A stretch of 64,000 nt of DNA from Cohnella sp. WQ 127256 (lineage in GTDB: Bacteria; Bacillota; Bacilli; Paenibacillales; Paenibacillaceae): assembly GCF_024519285.1 (NCBI RefSeq), contig NZ_JAMZCY010000002.1, forward strand, positions 426,656 through 490,655, written 5' to 3'. This document shows, piece after piece, positions 43,514-50,937 of the stretch. The first letter of the stretch is position 1. Every line of letters starts with the position of its first letter. The notes under the pieces are model-generated. The model was given only the letters and a program-made list of their open reading frames with translations. It searched no databases and was not told the DNA's origin. Both the position numbers and the translations under genes were made by a program.

Positions 43514-44075
43514 CCTAACAATGAACAGCATTCGCGGAAAAGAAATGATGACCTACCTTCCTGATTACTACGCCACGTCAAGAGTAATGAGCTCTAACAT
43601 GGACGCTCAGGGTACAGAATTAGACAAGCTGTGGCAGGCGATGGATGAAACACTTGAACAATATTTTGTCTCGACCGCCACTTGGGGGCTTGAACTATGG
43701 GAGAAGGAACTTGGAATCTCGGTCGATATCTCCAAGCCTACCGAACAGCGACGAAGTGTGATTCTTTCCAAGCTGCGTGGTATTGGGACTGTGACAGTAA
43801 GTCTAATTAAGTCTGTTGCTGAAGCTTACGATGGCGGCACGGTTGAGGTTACTGTTCAGCCGGAGACGTATAAGTTCAATGTAAAGTTTATCGATACTTT
43901 AGGAGTTCCTCCGAATCTGGATGATCTTAAAGCAGTAATTGAGGACATTAAGCCAGCGCATCTTGCGGTTGAATATTCCTTCACATACACCCCTTGGGGT
44001 GAATTGAAGCAAACAAGTTGGGATAGTCTCAGTAGTTTTACTTGGGAAGAAGTTATGACAAGGAGTTGGTGCTAA
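43506..44075 (+). CDS. DUF2313 wedge/fibre attachment protein (XkdU/YmfQ-like)
   Basis: A 189-residue protein overlapping the J gene. The pattern YLPDYYATSRVMSSNMDAQG and ATWGLELWEKELGI then QRRSVILSKLRGIGTVTVSL matches DUF2313, which follows baseplate J in P2-like and PBSX-like tails. It is the probable attachment platform for the fibre. Start GTG 43506, or ATG 43521. Confidence 0.87.
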   Translation: MSSLTMNSIRGKEMMTYLPDYYATSRVMSSNMDAQGTELDKLWQAMDETLEQYFVSTATWGLELWEKELGISVDISKPTEQRRSVILSKLRGIGTVTVSLIKSVAEAYDGGTVEVTVQPETYKFNVKFIDTLGVPPNLDDLKAVIEDIKPAHLAVEYSFTYTPWGELKQTSWDSLSSFTWEEVMTRSWC

Positions 44076-46774
44076 TGGCTGATCTAACGCAAAATATTGG
44101 ATTGAAGAAGCCTCTGGATAATGAGTTTGCAGATATCGGCATTATTAATGAAAATATGGACAAGATTGATCAGTCGCTTGGGGCAATGACCGCAGTGCCA
44201 ACGACTGCTAAAGACGTTGCAGGAGCTATAACGGAGTTGCATGATAACCTGCAACCTAAGTCAAGTGTGCCTGTAGTTCTTAAAAACGGCGTACAGGTTA
44301 TTCAGGGTGGAGACGTTTCTTCTATCGTGCATCCTGAATTCGTAGGGCGAACTTTAATTAACTTACTAGGCCGTGATGGTAACTGTGAGGATACCATCAA
44401 ATGGAAAGTTACTCAAACAGGCGGGTTATCAACGATCGCAGAGGATGTTACTTATCGGGTAGTTGGTAATAAGTCAATAATCGTGACTGGAGATACCTTT
44501 AATACGTTTGTGTTACTTTATCGAGAGACTGTTCTTGCACTTGATACCAACAAAAATTATCTGGTGGTGGGACATGCGAGGTCGGGGTTACAGGCGAATA
44601 TAACCGTCGGTACTTCCGCAGCGACCGCTAACGGAGGTGCCGTGACCAATTCAGTGGGTGGAGACTCACTGAATTGGTCTTTAATGTATGCTGCATTCAA
44701 GCCGACAATATCACAACTATATATCTCTGGAAATGTAGCAGGTACAGAAAGTATCAAGCCTGCCGCTGGCTTCGACGCGTTCCGCTTGTACGAAATTCCA
44801 GCTTCAGAGAAAACAAAGATTGATTCGATGACTCTGGCGCAGGCACAAGATTACATTGTTAGAAACTACCCTTACGTTGACGATATGAAGCATGTTAATG
44901 CGGTGTATATTGAGAATAAAGGTAAAAACATGTTGCCAGATTTACAAGATGGTATATGGGCCAGTTCAGGGCCATCCTCTTCACGTTTTTTTATAACGGG
45001 ATCTTATGATCTAGCGATGAATGTAACCGATACAAGTTCTACTTCAACATACACTTGTGACATTCCTATTCTAATCAATCAAACTTATACAATGAAACAC
45101 AATGGTGGCACGGGTTTTATACGAGTATCTACTATTAAATTTGCGCCTGGCGGGGCGGTAGTGACAGATATCCTCACTAGAGCTACGTTAATAAGTGGAG
45201 AATCTTTTACTTTTACGACACCTGCCGACGCACAGTTTGTGCGTGTACAACTCTTTAATATTAATAAGTCAGACGTTGCAGTAGTGGGAGGGTTCACATT
45301 CTCCAATCCTACGCTGAACGTCGGAGCAGTTGCTCCGACGTTCGAATCGCAAAGACCATCATATTTGTACCTGCCTGATGTACAGTTGAAATCTAACGTA
45401 GATGGTAGTGTAGCGGATCAGCTTTACACGGATGGACACGGCAAGCCGAGAGTTACGAGACGGTTAAAGCAAATGGTATTAGACGGCAACATCGAGGGAA
45501 CCGCATACGACTACCCCAGCTTTAAAAGTATAGTGGTGTTAGCCGAAGGTGGAGTCCCGATAAACAAGGTCGGGGGGACTAAGTACAATGGCAAAATTCT
45601 TTCTTTTGATAAAACAGCAGTTGAAGCAGATAGCTGGGGTGTGGCCAGTAGTAATATCCACATATCTGTTGCAGACGTAGATAGTGGCTGGGGAGAATTT
45701 TACCTACCTTCCAAAGATGAGATTAAGGCATATTTTTGGGGTTGGAAAATGTTTGATATGAATCTCAATCCATCAGGAGTAGGTACGTATGATAGAACAG
45801 ATGGGCTATATAAATCATGGACTCCAATCCAGAGCTTTAGTGGCTCAATGTTTGGTTGTATTTACGTTGGTGTTGGCGTTCCTAGTCTGCCCCCTTCGTC
45901 AAGTAATACTAATACTCTTATAAAGGCTCAGGAATACCAATACTACCGTCTACTGTACCAGATCGATAAGAGTATTGACGAACCAGTGAACTACGAAGGC
46001 TCGTTAATGCTCCATGAAGGCGCGAATCAGATTGAGGTCGGAACTGGAATTGTAGTTAGGGAAGCGGCAAGATATACAAATAGTAACGGTCTAAACTGGG
46101 TTAATAATACTGTCTACGCTACATCGCTTTTATACAAGGTGCGCAGTTTTGTAAGATTATACAAGAACGCTAATGTGGAGTTGACTAGTTACCGCGTCAC
46201 TACGGGAGGTGCGGTTCATGGATTAGTTCAGCTTGGCATATATGACCATGCGTTGGATAAAACAGCCGCCTACAGCGTGACATATCTTGCCTTAGATACC
46301 TGCACGTTAGGGATTGCGCCACAATCTGTTAACGCTAGCTACGCGCCAAATATTCGCGGATCTATAGATTCGCTTGTTCGGGAAGTAGTCGAAGCGCGTA
46401 CCGAGGTTTCCGTACTACAGAATACGAAGGTGGAGAAACACCAGCCGCAGTGGATAACACCTACTTTGCTAAATGGGTGGGTCGCGTATGGAGGGGCTGG
46501 TTATCCTTCAGCACGATACTTGAAGGATGATTTAGGCTTTGTACATTTAGATGGGCTTATTTCTGGTGGGATAGTTACAAGCGGTACACCGCTGTTCATT
46601 TTACCATCTGGATATCGACCAAAAGAAACTGTTACTTTTGTAACTGTGTCGCTTAATAGTACAGCCGAGATTATTACTAGGGTAAGAGTTAATATTAGCG
46701 GAGAAGTAGTAGTATCGGGATCAGCAGGAAACGTATGGCTGTGCCTAACAGTACCGCCATTCAGGGCAGGATAA
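44075..46774 (+). CDS. Tail fibre / receptor-binding protein
   Basis: An 899-residue protein. The N-terminus LTQNIGLKKPLDNEFADIGI then NENMDKIDQSLGAM is a fibre attachment sequence common in Firmicute phages. Two carbohydrate-binding-like beta modules follow (about residues 90-260 and 275-425; the second ends NPTLNVGAVAPTFES, similar to the GxxATxFE ending of spike modules). A further module contains YLPSKDEIKAYFWGWKMFD, and a C-terminal trimer domain has HLDGLISGGIVTSGTPLFIL then PSGYRPKETV. It should define target specificity. ATG 44075 overlaps the previous stop with AAGGAG upstream. Codon usage is more AT-rich than in the baseplate genes, as expected for a variable region. Confidence 0.85.
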   Translation: MADLTQNIGLKKPLDNEFADIGIINENMDKIDQSLGAMTAVPTTAKDVAGAITELHDNLQPKSSVPVVLKNGVQVIQGGDVSSIVHPEFVGRTLINLLGRDGNCEDTIKWKVTQTGGLSTIAEDVTYRVVGNKSIIVTGDTFNTFVLLYRETVLALDTNKNYLVVGHARSGLQANITVGTSAATANGGAVTNSVGGDSLNWSLMYAAFKPTISQLYISGNVAGTESIKPAAGFDAFRLYEIPASEKTKIDSMTLAQAQDYIVRNYPYVDDMKHVNAVYIENKGKNMLPDLQDGIWASSGPSSSRFFITGSYDLAMNVTDTSSTSTYTCDIPILINQTYTMKHNGGTGFIRVSTIKFAPGGAVVTDILTRATLISGESFTFTTPADAQFVRVQLFNINKSDVAVVGGFTFSNPTLNVGAVAPTFESQRPSYLYLPDVQLKSNVDGSVADQLYTDGHGKPRVTRRLKQMVLDGNIEGTAYDYPSFKSIVVLAEGGVPINKVGGTKYNGKILSFDKTAVEADSWGVASSNIHISVADVDSGWGEFYLPSKDEIKAYFWGWKMFDMNLNPSGVGTYDRTDGLYKSWTPIQSFSGSMFGCIYVGVGVPSLPPSSSNTNTLIKAQEYQYYRLLYQIDKSIDEPVNYEGSLMLHEGANQIEVGTGIVVREAARYTNSNGLNWVNNTVYATSLLYKVRSFVRLYKNANVELTSYRVTTGGAVHGLVQLGIYDHALDKTAAYSVTYLALDTCTLGIAPQSVNASYAPNIRGSIDSLVREVVEARTEVSVLQNTKVEKHQPQWITPTLLNGWVAYGGAGYPSARYLKDDLGFVHLDGLISGGIVTSGTPLFILPSGYRPKETVTFVTVSLNSTAEIITRVRVNISGEVVVSGSAGNVWLCLTVPPFRAG
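44644..44679 (+). repeat. Strong hairpin inside the fibre gene (1)
   Basis: GACCAATTCAGTG (44644-44656) and CACTGAATTGGTC (44667-44679) are perfect inverted repeats. The inner bases extend the stem to 16 bp (one G-U) around a GGAG tetraloop. No T-tract follows. Confidence 0.85.
45316..45343 (+). repeat. Strong hairpin inside the fibre gene (2)
   Basis: GAACGTCGGAGC/GCTCCGACGTTC is a perfect 12-bp stem around AGTT. It falls at the end of the second beta module (codons for LNVGAVAPTFES). Confidence 0.85.
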
Positions 46775-46791
46775 TAAGGGAGGGATAAGTC

Positions 46792-47220
46792 ATTAAAGAA
46801 GCGATCAGAGTTGGTATTGATGGTAAATACATTGAACCAGTTATTGTCCCACTAGGCTCCTTTGGAGTTAAGCCAATACATTCCGATCCAGAAGAGTCAG
46901 AAGAACTGGGCGAACCTACTCTACCGAAGATAGTAGGATACATCGTTGCCGAGAAAGTCCCTGAAGGGCTATTTTTCCCCCGATGGGACTTTATTAGTTC
47001 GGAGTGGGTTGAGGGATTGACGACTGAGGAAATTGATGAGATCCAGAACGTACCGCAACCAGAAGCGCCGGAAAAGAAATTAATGCGATATGAAGCCGAA
47101 AGTATCGATACGATGTTGGCCATTACAGAAGTTTATGAGGTCATTCTAAATCAACAGGCGATGATTGATGTACTTACCTTGAGAATTGAAGCAATGGAAA
47201 CTTCCGGGGGAGTTGAGTAG
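46792..47220 (+). CDS. YorD/XkdW-like tail protein with apparent ATT start
   Basis: A 142-residue protein. AGGGAGGG (46777-46784) is followed after 7 bases by ATT AAA GAA, and an in-frame TAA lies at 46786-46788. No ATG, GTG or TTG occurs in this frame for over 200 bases, although the encoded sequence is clearly coding: VGIDGKYIEPVIVPLGSFG, then GYIVAEKVPEGLFFPRWDFI and SSEWVEGLTTEEIDEIQNV. The pattern EWVEGLTxEEI resembles YorD/XkdW proteins. The C-terminal helix (MLAITEVYEVILNQQAMIDV) may pack on the fibre. ATT initiation is rare but known for infC. Confidence 0.75.
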   Translation: MKEAIRVGIDGKYIEPVIVPLGSFGVKPIHSDPEESEELGEPTLPKIVGYIVAEKVPEGLFFPRWDFISSEWVEGLTTEEIDEIQNVPQPEAPEKKLMRYEAESIDTMLAITEVYEVILNQQAMIDVLTLRIEAMETSGGVE

Positions 47221-47221
47221 C

Positions 47222-47329
47222 ATGGCCAAGGTGTATTCAAATCTAATTCGTAAGGGACTAAAAACGATTAATGATGTGCCGAGTGAAAAGCGTGCAGAAG
47301 TAGAATCTATTTTAGTTACCGATGCTTAG
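47222..47329 (+). CDS. CD1375-family small protein
   Basis: A 35-residue protein, MAKVYSNLIRKGLKTINDVP then SEKRAEVESILVTDA, starting one base after the previous stop. It matches my memory of the CD1375-type small proteins in the diffocin/PBSX-like tail clusters of Firmicutes, located between fibre and lysis genes (the place of XkdX). The function is unknown. Confidence 0.7.
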   Translation: MAKVYSNLIRKGLKTINDVPSEKRAEVESILVTDA

Positions 47330-47435
47330 ATGGTAGAAGATTAGACTTCTTTTAATTATTATATGCTGATTGGGACGGCTTGGGCATGGCGTTTATATAT
47401 GCAAGATTACTGCTGCAATTTAATAATATTCTATT

Positions 47436-47459
47436 AAGCCCCGCTTCAGTGGGGCTTTT
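47436..47459 (+). terminator. Terminator between fibre and lysis genes
   Basis: AAGCCCC/GGGGCTT with an 8-base loop, followed by TTATC. The 100 bases before it (47330-47435) hold no gene, only a small AGAAG/CTTCT hairpin. Confidence 0.8.
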
Positions 47460-47480
47460 ATCAAACCTGGAGGTGCAAAC

Positions 47481-47741
47481 ATGTCCAGCGAAGAAGCGCG
47501 CGTGCTCTCGGATATTCGAGAGCGCGTTGTTCGTTTGGAAACGAAGATCGATGCGATGACGGATGTTCGAGAAACGGCGGAGGCGGCGAGAGATGCAGCG
47601 CTTCAGGGGCTACAGTCTTCCAAGTCCGCACACCTGAGAATAGACGAAATCGCCGACAATCAGCGTTGGCTCTGGCGGACACTTGTGGGAGCGATTTTAG
47701 CTGCTATAGTAGCTGCCGTGACCAACCTGCAAGGAGGATGA
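47481..47741 (+). CDS. XhlA-like haemolysin/holin accessory protein
   Basis: An 86-residue protein with GGAGGTG upstream. The N-terminal coiled-coil (VLSDIRERVVRLETKIDAM) and the C-terminal RWLWRTLVGAILAAIVAAVT TM helix are the XhlA pattern. In PBSX, XhlA works with the holin XhlB and the lysin XlyA to release particles. Confidence 0.88.
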   Translation: MSSEEARVLSDIRERVVRLETKIDAMTDVRETAEAARDAALQGLQSSKSAHLRIDEIADNQRWLWRTLVGAILAAIVAAVTNLQGG

Positions 47742-47748
47742 ATATAAT

Positions 47749-48009
47749 ATGGACAAACTGGTTTCTTTAACCGATGAAGTGGTCATGCTAGCACCGATTG
47801 TTGCCGCATATGTGGGAATCGCCAAGGAATTCCGCGTTCCAAGCCAATACTACCATCTCATTAGTCTAGTAATCGCTGCTATTTTTGTACTCGTACCGTC
47901 ATCGGTGCAGCAAACGTTATCGACCATCTCAATTATCGGGCTAACGGCATCAGGGGTGTATCATTTCACCAAGAAAAGGGAGGAGCAGCCGAATGGTAAA
48001 GCTCAGTAA
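47749..48009 (+). CDS. Phage holin
   Basis: An 86-residue protein with two hydrophobic helices (about residues 10-27 and 36-68) and a charged C-terminal tail (KKREEQPNGKAQ). The place between XhlA and the lysin is that of a holin. It lets the lysin reach the wall. Its 3' end overlaps the lysin start by 17 bases. Confidence 0.8.
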   Translation: MDKLVSLTDEVVMLAPIVAAYVGIAKEFRVPSQYYHLISLVIAAIFVLVPSSVQQTLSTISIIGLTASGVYHFTKKREEQPNGKAQ

Positions 48010-48763
48010 ATCTCAATTTATCGCTACGTTAGCCCCTATGGCGATTCGTGCAAGGCAAGACGGTTCTCCGCTGTTTCCATCGGTTCGATTAGCGCAGAAT
48101 TTGCTAGAAACAGGTGGGGTCATTCATTCTTGGAACAATCTCGGTGGGATCAAGGTAGGTAATGGCAAGCCGAATGCATTCTGGCATGGAAAATGGGTAC
48201 GCAAAGGAACTTGGGAAGTGGAGGACGGCACACGAGTCGACACCTGGGCCATGTTCCGCGCTTACGATAGCGTCTATGATTTTTACAGAGATCAGGATCT
48301 GTTATTCCAAATCTCACGATATGAACGCGTCAGGAAGGCCAAAACCCCAAGTCAGCAAGCAGAAGCATTACGCTTGTGCGGCTACGCCACAGACCCGCAA
48401 TATAGCTCCAAAATCAATTCAATCATCCAATCCTACTCACTTACTCAATATGACGAACAAGCTAAAGCTAAGCCTATGCAAAGCGAAAATAAAATTATCC
48501 CTATAACCGTAAACGGAGTCCAGGTTGCTGAAGGCCAGCTCATCGACAATCAAACTTGGGTTCCAGCAAGAATCGTTGGAGAAGCGATCCAAATCAAGGT
48601 TGGCTGGAATGGCAAAGCCGCCACTGCAAATGGAATTCCCCTGACGACTCAGGTCATCGGAACAACTGGCTATGTTCCCGTTCGAGAGCTTGTATCCGCA
48701 AACGCATCGGTGAAGCTGACCTGGAATCAGGATGCGAGCAAAGTTGAAATCACGATAGACTAG
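47993..48763 (+). CDS. Endolysin: glucosaminidase with copper-amine-oxidase-like stalk domain
   Basis: A 256-residue protein. Residues about 8-145 are a GH73-type glucosaminidase: IRARQDGSPLFPSVRLAQNL then LETGG with the catalytic Glu, SWNNLGGIK, and VDTWAMFRAYDSVYDFYRDQ. Residues about 165-256 form a copper-amine-oxidase N-terminal-like domain (PITVNGVQV, WVPARIVGEAI, YVPVRELV), a stalk that is common in Paenibacillus proteins. There is no signal peptide, so it needs the holin. GGAGGAG lies before its ATG inside the holin gene. Confidence 0.88.
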   Translation: MVKLSKSQFIATLAPMAIRARQDGSPLFPSVRLAQNLLETGGVIHSWNNLGGIKVGNGKPNAFWHGKWVRKGTWEVEDGTRVDTWAMFRAYDSVYDFYRDQDLLFQISRYERVRKAKTPSQQAEALRLCGYATDPQYSSKINSIIQSYSLTQYDEQAKAKPMQSENKIIPITVNGVQVAEGQLIDNQTWVPARIVGEAIQIKVGWNGKAATANGIPLTTQVIGTTGYVPVRELVSANASVKLTWNQDASKVEITID

Positions 48764-48835
48764 GCACCTGCATATTCTATAGGCATCCAACTGCCTGCAT
48801 AACAGCGATCGGGGCAGAACATGAGGGGGCTGTCA

Positions 48836-49681
48836 ATGTCGCGAATTCCGAATTTTCCGCAAAACCTTATCGACGAGCATAGAAATTGGCATCGTGCGCG
48901 GCACAACGTCGATATTAACAATCCTCCGCCTGACTATGGGCTGGAATTTCTACAGTTTCATCGCAATTTCATTGCGAGGGCATTATCTTGGTACAACCAG
49001 AATGGGAACGATCCGCGGCTAGTTGAACCCTGGACGTCGGTCCCGGAAGCGATAAGAAGAGCTCCTTGTTTCAATCAAGCAGCTGAATCACGCATCCTGT
49101 ACCAACCCGAATCCTTTGCGACTGCGGATGAGCTAGGTAGATTTATCGAGTCCTCTAACCTTCACGCGTGCATTCATCAACAGTCTGCTCAATTATACGG
49201 GGATCCGGATATTAATGATTTCGATGTCGCTCCTCACGATACCGTCTTCTACAATATTCATGGGATGATCAACAACTGGTGGAAAAACTGGGAAGGGCTT
49301 GGCCGTTTTCGGGAGGATGGCGGTTATTGGTGCGGCAAGTTTGAAGGAGATAGTGAAGAGATTTTATTATATAGCTCCCTATTCGGAGATTGGTGGTTAG
49401 GAAAATCGTGGCAGGATGGTTCTGTAGAACGTGGGGAAACTCGCGTAGAGTGGACGGTTATTGGAGATAGCCGAGAATTCGGCCCGATGAACGATGAACG
49501 TCTCTTCCGAATTTGGGATGCAGACGGGGACGGCAAGCTCGAAGTGCTTTTCCGTCATCCGCTACACGGTGGCTGGATAGAGGGCAAGGTGAAGGGTGGC
49601 CGAATGGTCTGGAACCCTATCCGACTTCAGCCATATGGTTTCCCATTACCCTCATCCTCAGGCCTTAACCAAATTTCTTAA
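48836..49681 (+). CDS. Tyrosinase-like (type-3 copper) protein
   Basis: A 281-residue protein without signal peptide. Residues 15-50 contain HRNWHRARH and FLQFHRNFIARALSWYN, which resembles the CuA helix (FLxWHRxYL). HACIH (110-114) and APHDTVFYNIHGMINNWWKN (132-151) resemble CuB (HxxxH, then DPxFxxHHxxxDxxW), although one His of the HH pair is Asn/Ile here. The C-terminal 130 residues hold DADGDGKLEVLFRHP, a VCBS/FG-GAP-like strand. GAGGGGG precedes ATG 48836. It starts 72 bases after the lysin, on the same strand and without a terminator, so it may be expressed with the tail operon or be an ordinary neighbour. Confidence 0.6.
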   Translation: MSRIPNFPQNLIDEHRNWHRARHNVDINNPPPDYGLEFLQFHRNFIARALSWYNQNGNDPRLVEPWTSVPEAIRRAPCFNQAAESRILYQPESFATADELGRFIESSNLHACIHQQSAQLYGDPDINDFDVAPHDTVFYNIHGMINNWWKNWEGLGRFREDGGYWCGKFEGDSEEILLYSSLFGDWWLGKSWQDGSVERGETRVEWTVIGDSREFGPMNDERLFRIWDADGDGKLEVLFRHPLHGGWIEGKVKGGRMVWNPIRLQPYGFPLPSSSGLNQIS

Positions 49682-50317
49682 AAACTTAAACACTTCAATA
49701 TAATAGCTGTAGTCCCTGAGAACAAACGAGCTGCAGGTGAGATTAACTTCTGCAGCCTGCAGCTTCCCCTCACAGAGCTTTACGCCTTGTGCTGTGATTT
49801 CCTTTACGGTACCTTCCATTAATCCGATTAGCTCATCCACATCCGCTTCGTACAAGCCGGATACTTCTTCCTCTTGCAATCGGAACTGCATCAAGGGGAT
49901 GTCGGTGATCAGGCCATATACGTGGCTAACCTCAGCGTCGATATAAGGAACACCACAGGCAACGCCAGAGTCTTGCTCTCGGAAGACACCATATTCCGTG
50001 AGCTGGTCGAATGTAACACGCACACCAAGCTCTTCCTCCAGCTCGCGAATAATCGCTTGAGTAGACTCCCCGGCTTCCAAATGACCTGCCGCCGTAATAT
50101 CGAATAAGCTTGGGTTTGTATCTTTGTTTGCTGAACGTTGTTGAAACAATACTTTGATCCGTGGATCTTCTTTGCCTCTGACTGTACCTTCCCCATCTTG
50201 GCGGACAAGCCAGCAATGAACGGTGTGGTGCCATAATCCCATCGCATGAACGACTGCGCGTTCCGCAACCTCTATCCAATTGCCGTGTTCATCGTATACA
50301 TCAAGCATTTCAGCCAT
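49658..50317 (-). CDS. NUDIX hydrolase (YfcD-like)
   Basis: A 219-residue protein with the Nudix box GHLEAGESTQ then AIIRELEEELGV (GX5EX7REUXEEXGU, exact). The N-terminal part (EVAERAVVHAMGLWHHTVHC) matches the isopentenyl-isomerase-like YfcD group. ATG 50317 has AAGGG at proper distance; longer versions run into the mscL gene. It hydrolyses a nucleoside-diphosphate-type substrate that cannot be named here. It lies 5 bases after mscL, in one operon, and overlaps the tyrosinase-like gene by 24 bases in a convergent way. Confidence 0.87.
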   Translation of the reverse strand: MAEMLDVYDEHGNWIEVAERAVVHAMGLWHHTVHCWLVRQDGEGTVRGKEDPRIKVLFQQRSANKDTNPSLFDITAAGHLEAGESTQAIIRELEEELGVRVTFDQLTEYGVFREQDSGVACGVPYIDAEVSHVYGLITDIPLMQFRLQEEEVSGLYEADVDELIGLMEGTVKEITAQGVKLCEGKLQAAEVNLTCSSFVLRDYSYYIEVFKFLRNLVKA

Positions 50318-50322
50318 TGTGA

Positions 50323-50829
50323 TTACCCTTTTGCCGAAGAAGCTTGTCCGATTGGCGTAACCTCGGATGTGCAGTGAGAGCAACGGGATGCAATTAGCGG
50401 AATTTCAGATATACAATAAGGACATTCTCGCGTTGTTGGTTCAACTGCAGCAGGTGCTTCTTGCTCTTTCTTGCGGCTTAGCTTGTTGAGGAACTTCACC
50501 AGCATGAACACACAGAAAGCAACGAGTACAAAATCAATGAGGATATTAATGAATTGTCCATAGGCAATGACAGCTGCACCAGCTGACCGAGCCTCATCTA
50601 AGGATTGGGGAACTTTATTGTTAAGTAGCTTCCCCGGATTCAAATTCCAATACAAATCTTTGAAATTCACGTTTCCTAGCAATTTTCCGATAGGTGGCAT
50701 GACCACATCGTTAACGAGAGAGGTAACGATCTTGCCGAATGCTCCACCAATGATGACCCCGACTGCCAGGTCAACGACATTCCCACGCATTGCAAAAGTC
50801 TTGAATTCACTTAATGTAGATCGTAACAT
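50323..50829 (-). CDS. mscL: Large-conductance mechanosensitive channel MscL with C-terminal zinc ribbon
   Basis: A 168-residue protein. The N-terminus [20 protein letters not shown] then [20 protein letters not shown] is diagnostic of MscL; TM2 lies at about residues 90-112. It forms a pentameric inner-membrane pore that opens in hypo-osmotic shock. After the usual cytoplasmic helix ([11 protein letters not shown]) there is an extra CPYC-x10-CSHC zinc-ribbon tail, making it about 30 residues longer than E. coli MscL (136). Confidence 0.93.
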   Translation of the reverse strand: MLRSTLSEFKTFAMRGNVVDLAVGVIIGGAFGKIVTSLVNDVVMPPIGKLLGNVNFKDLYWNLNPGKLLNNKVPQSLDEARSAGAAVIAYGQFINILIDFVLVAFCVFMLVKFLNKLSRKKEQEAPAAVEPTTRECPYCISEIPLIASRCSHCTSEVTPIGQASSAKG

Positions 50830-50937
50830 TTCACTGCCTCCAATAAATTAGAATTTTTCTGAAAAGGAATTTGCTGGCATTCGTCGAATCCTATTAGACA
50901 AAAGCTAAAGATGTCAGTTTCTGCGAGGGATCAAAGG

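Noticed and set aside
44075..46774. Diversity-generating retroelement acting on the fibre gene
   Set aside because: No reverse transcriptase or template repeat is present in the window.
32966..48763. Complete inducible prophage
   Set aside because: No integrase, terminase, portal, capsid or replication genes, and no visible att repeats; only tail, regulation and lysis genes are present.
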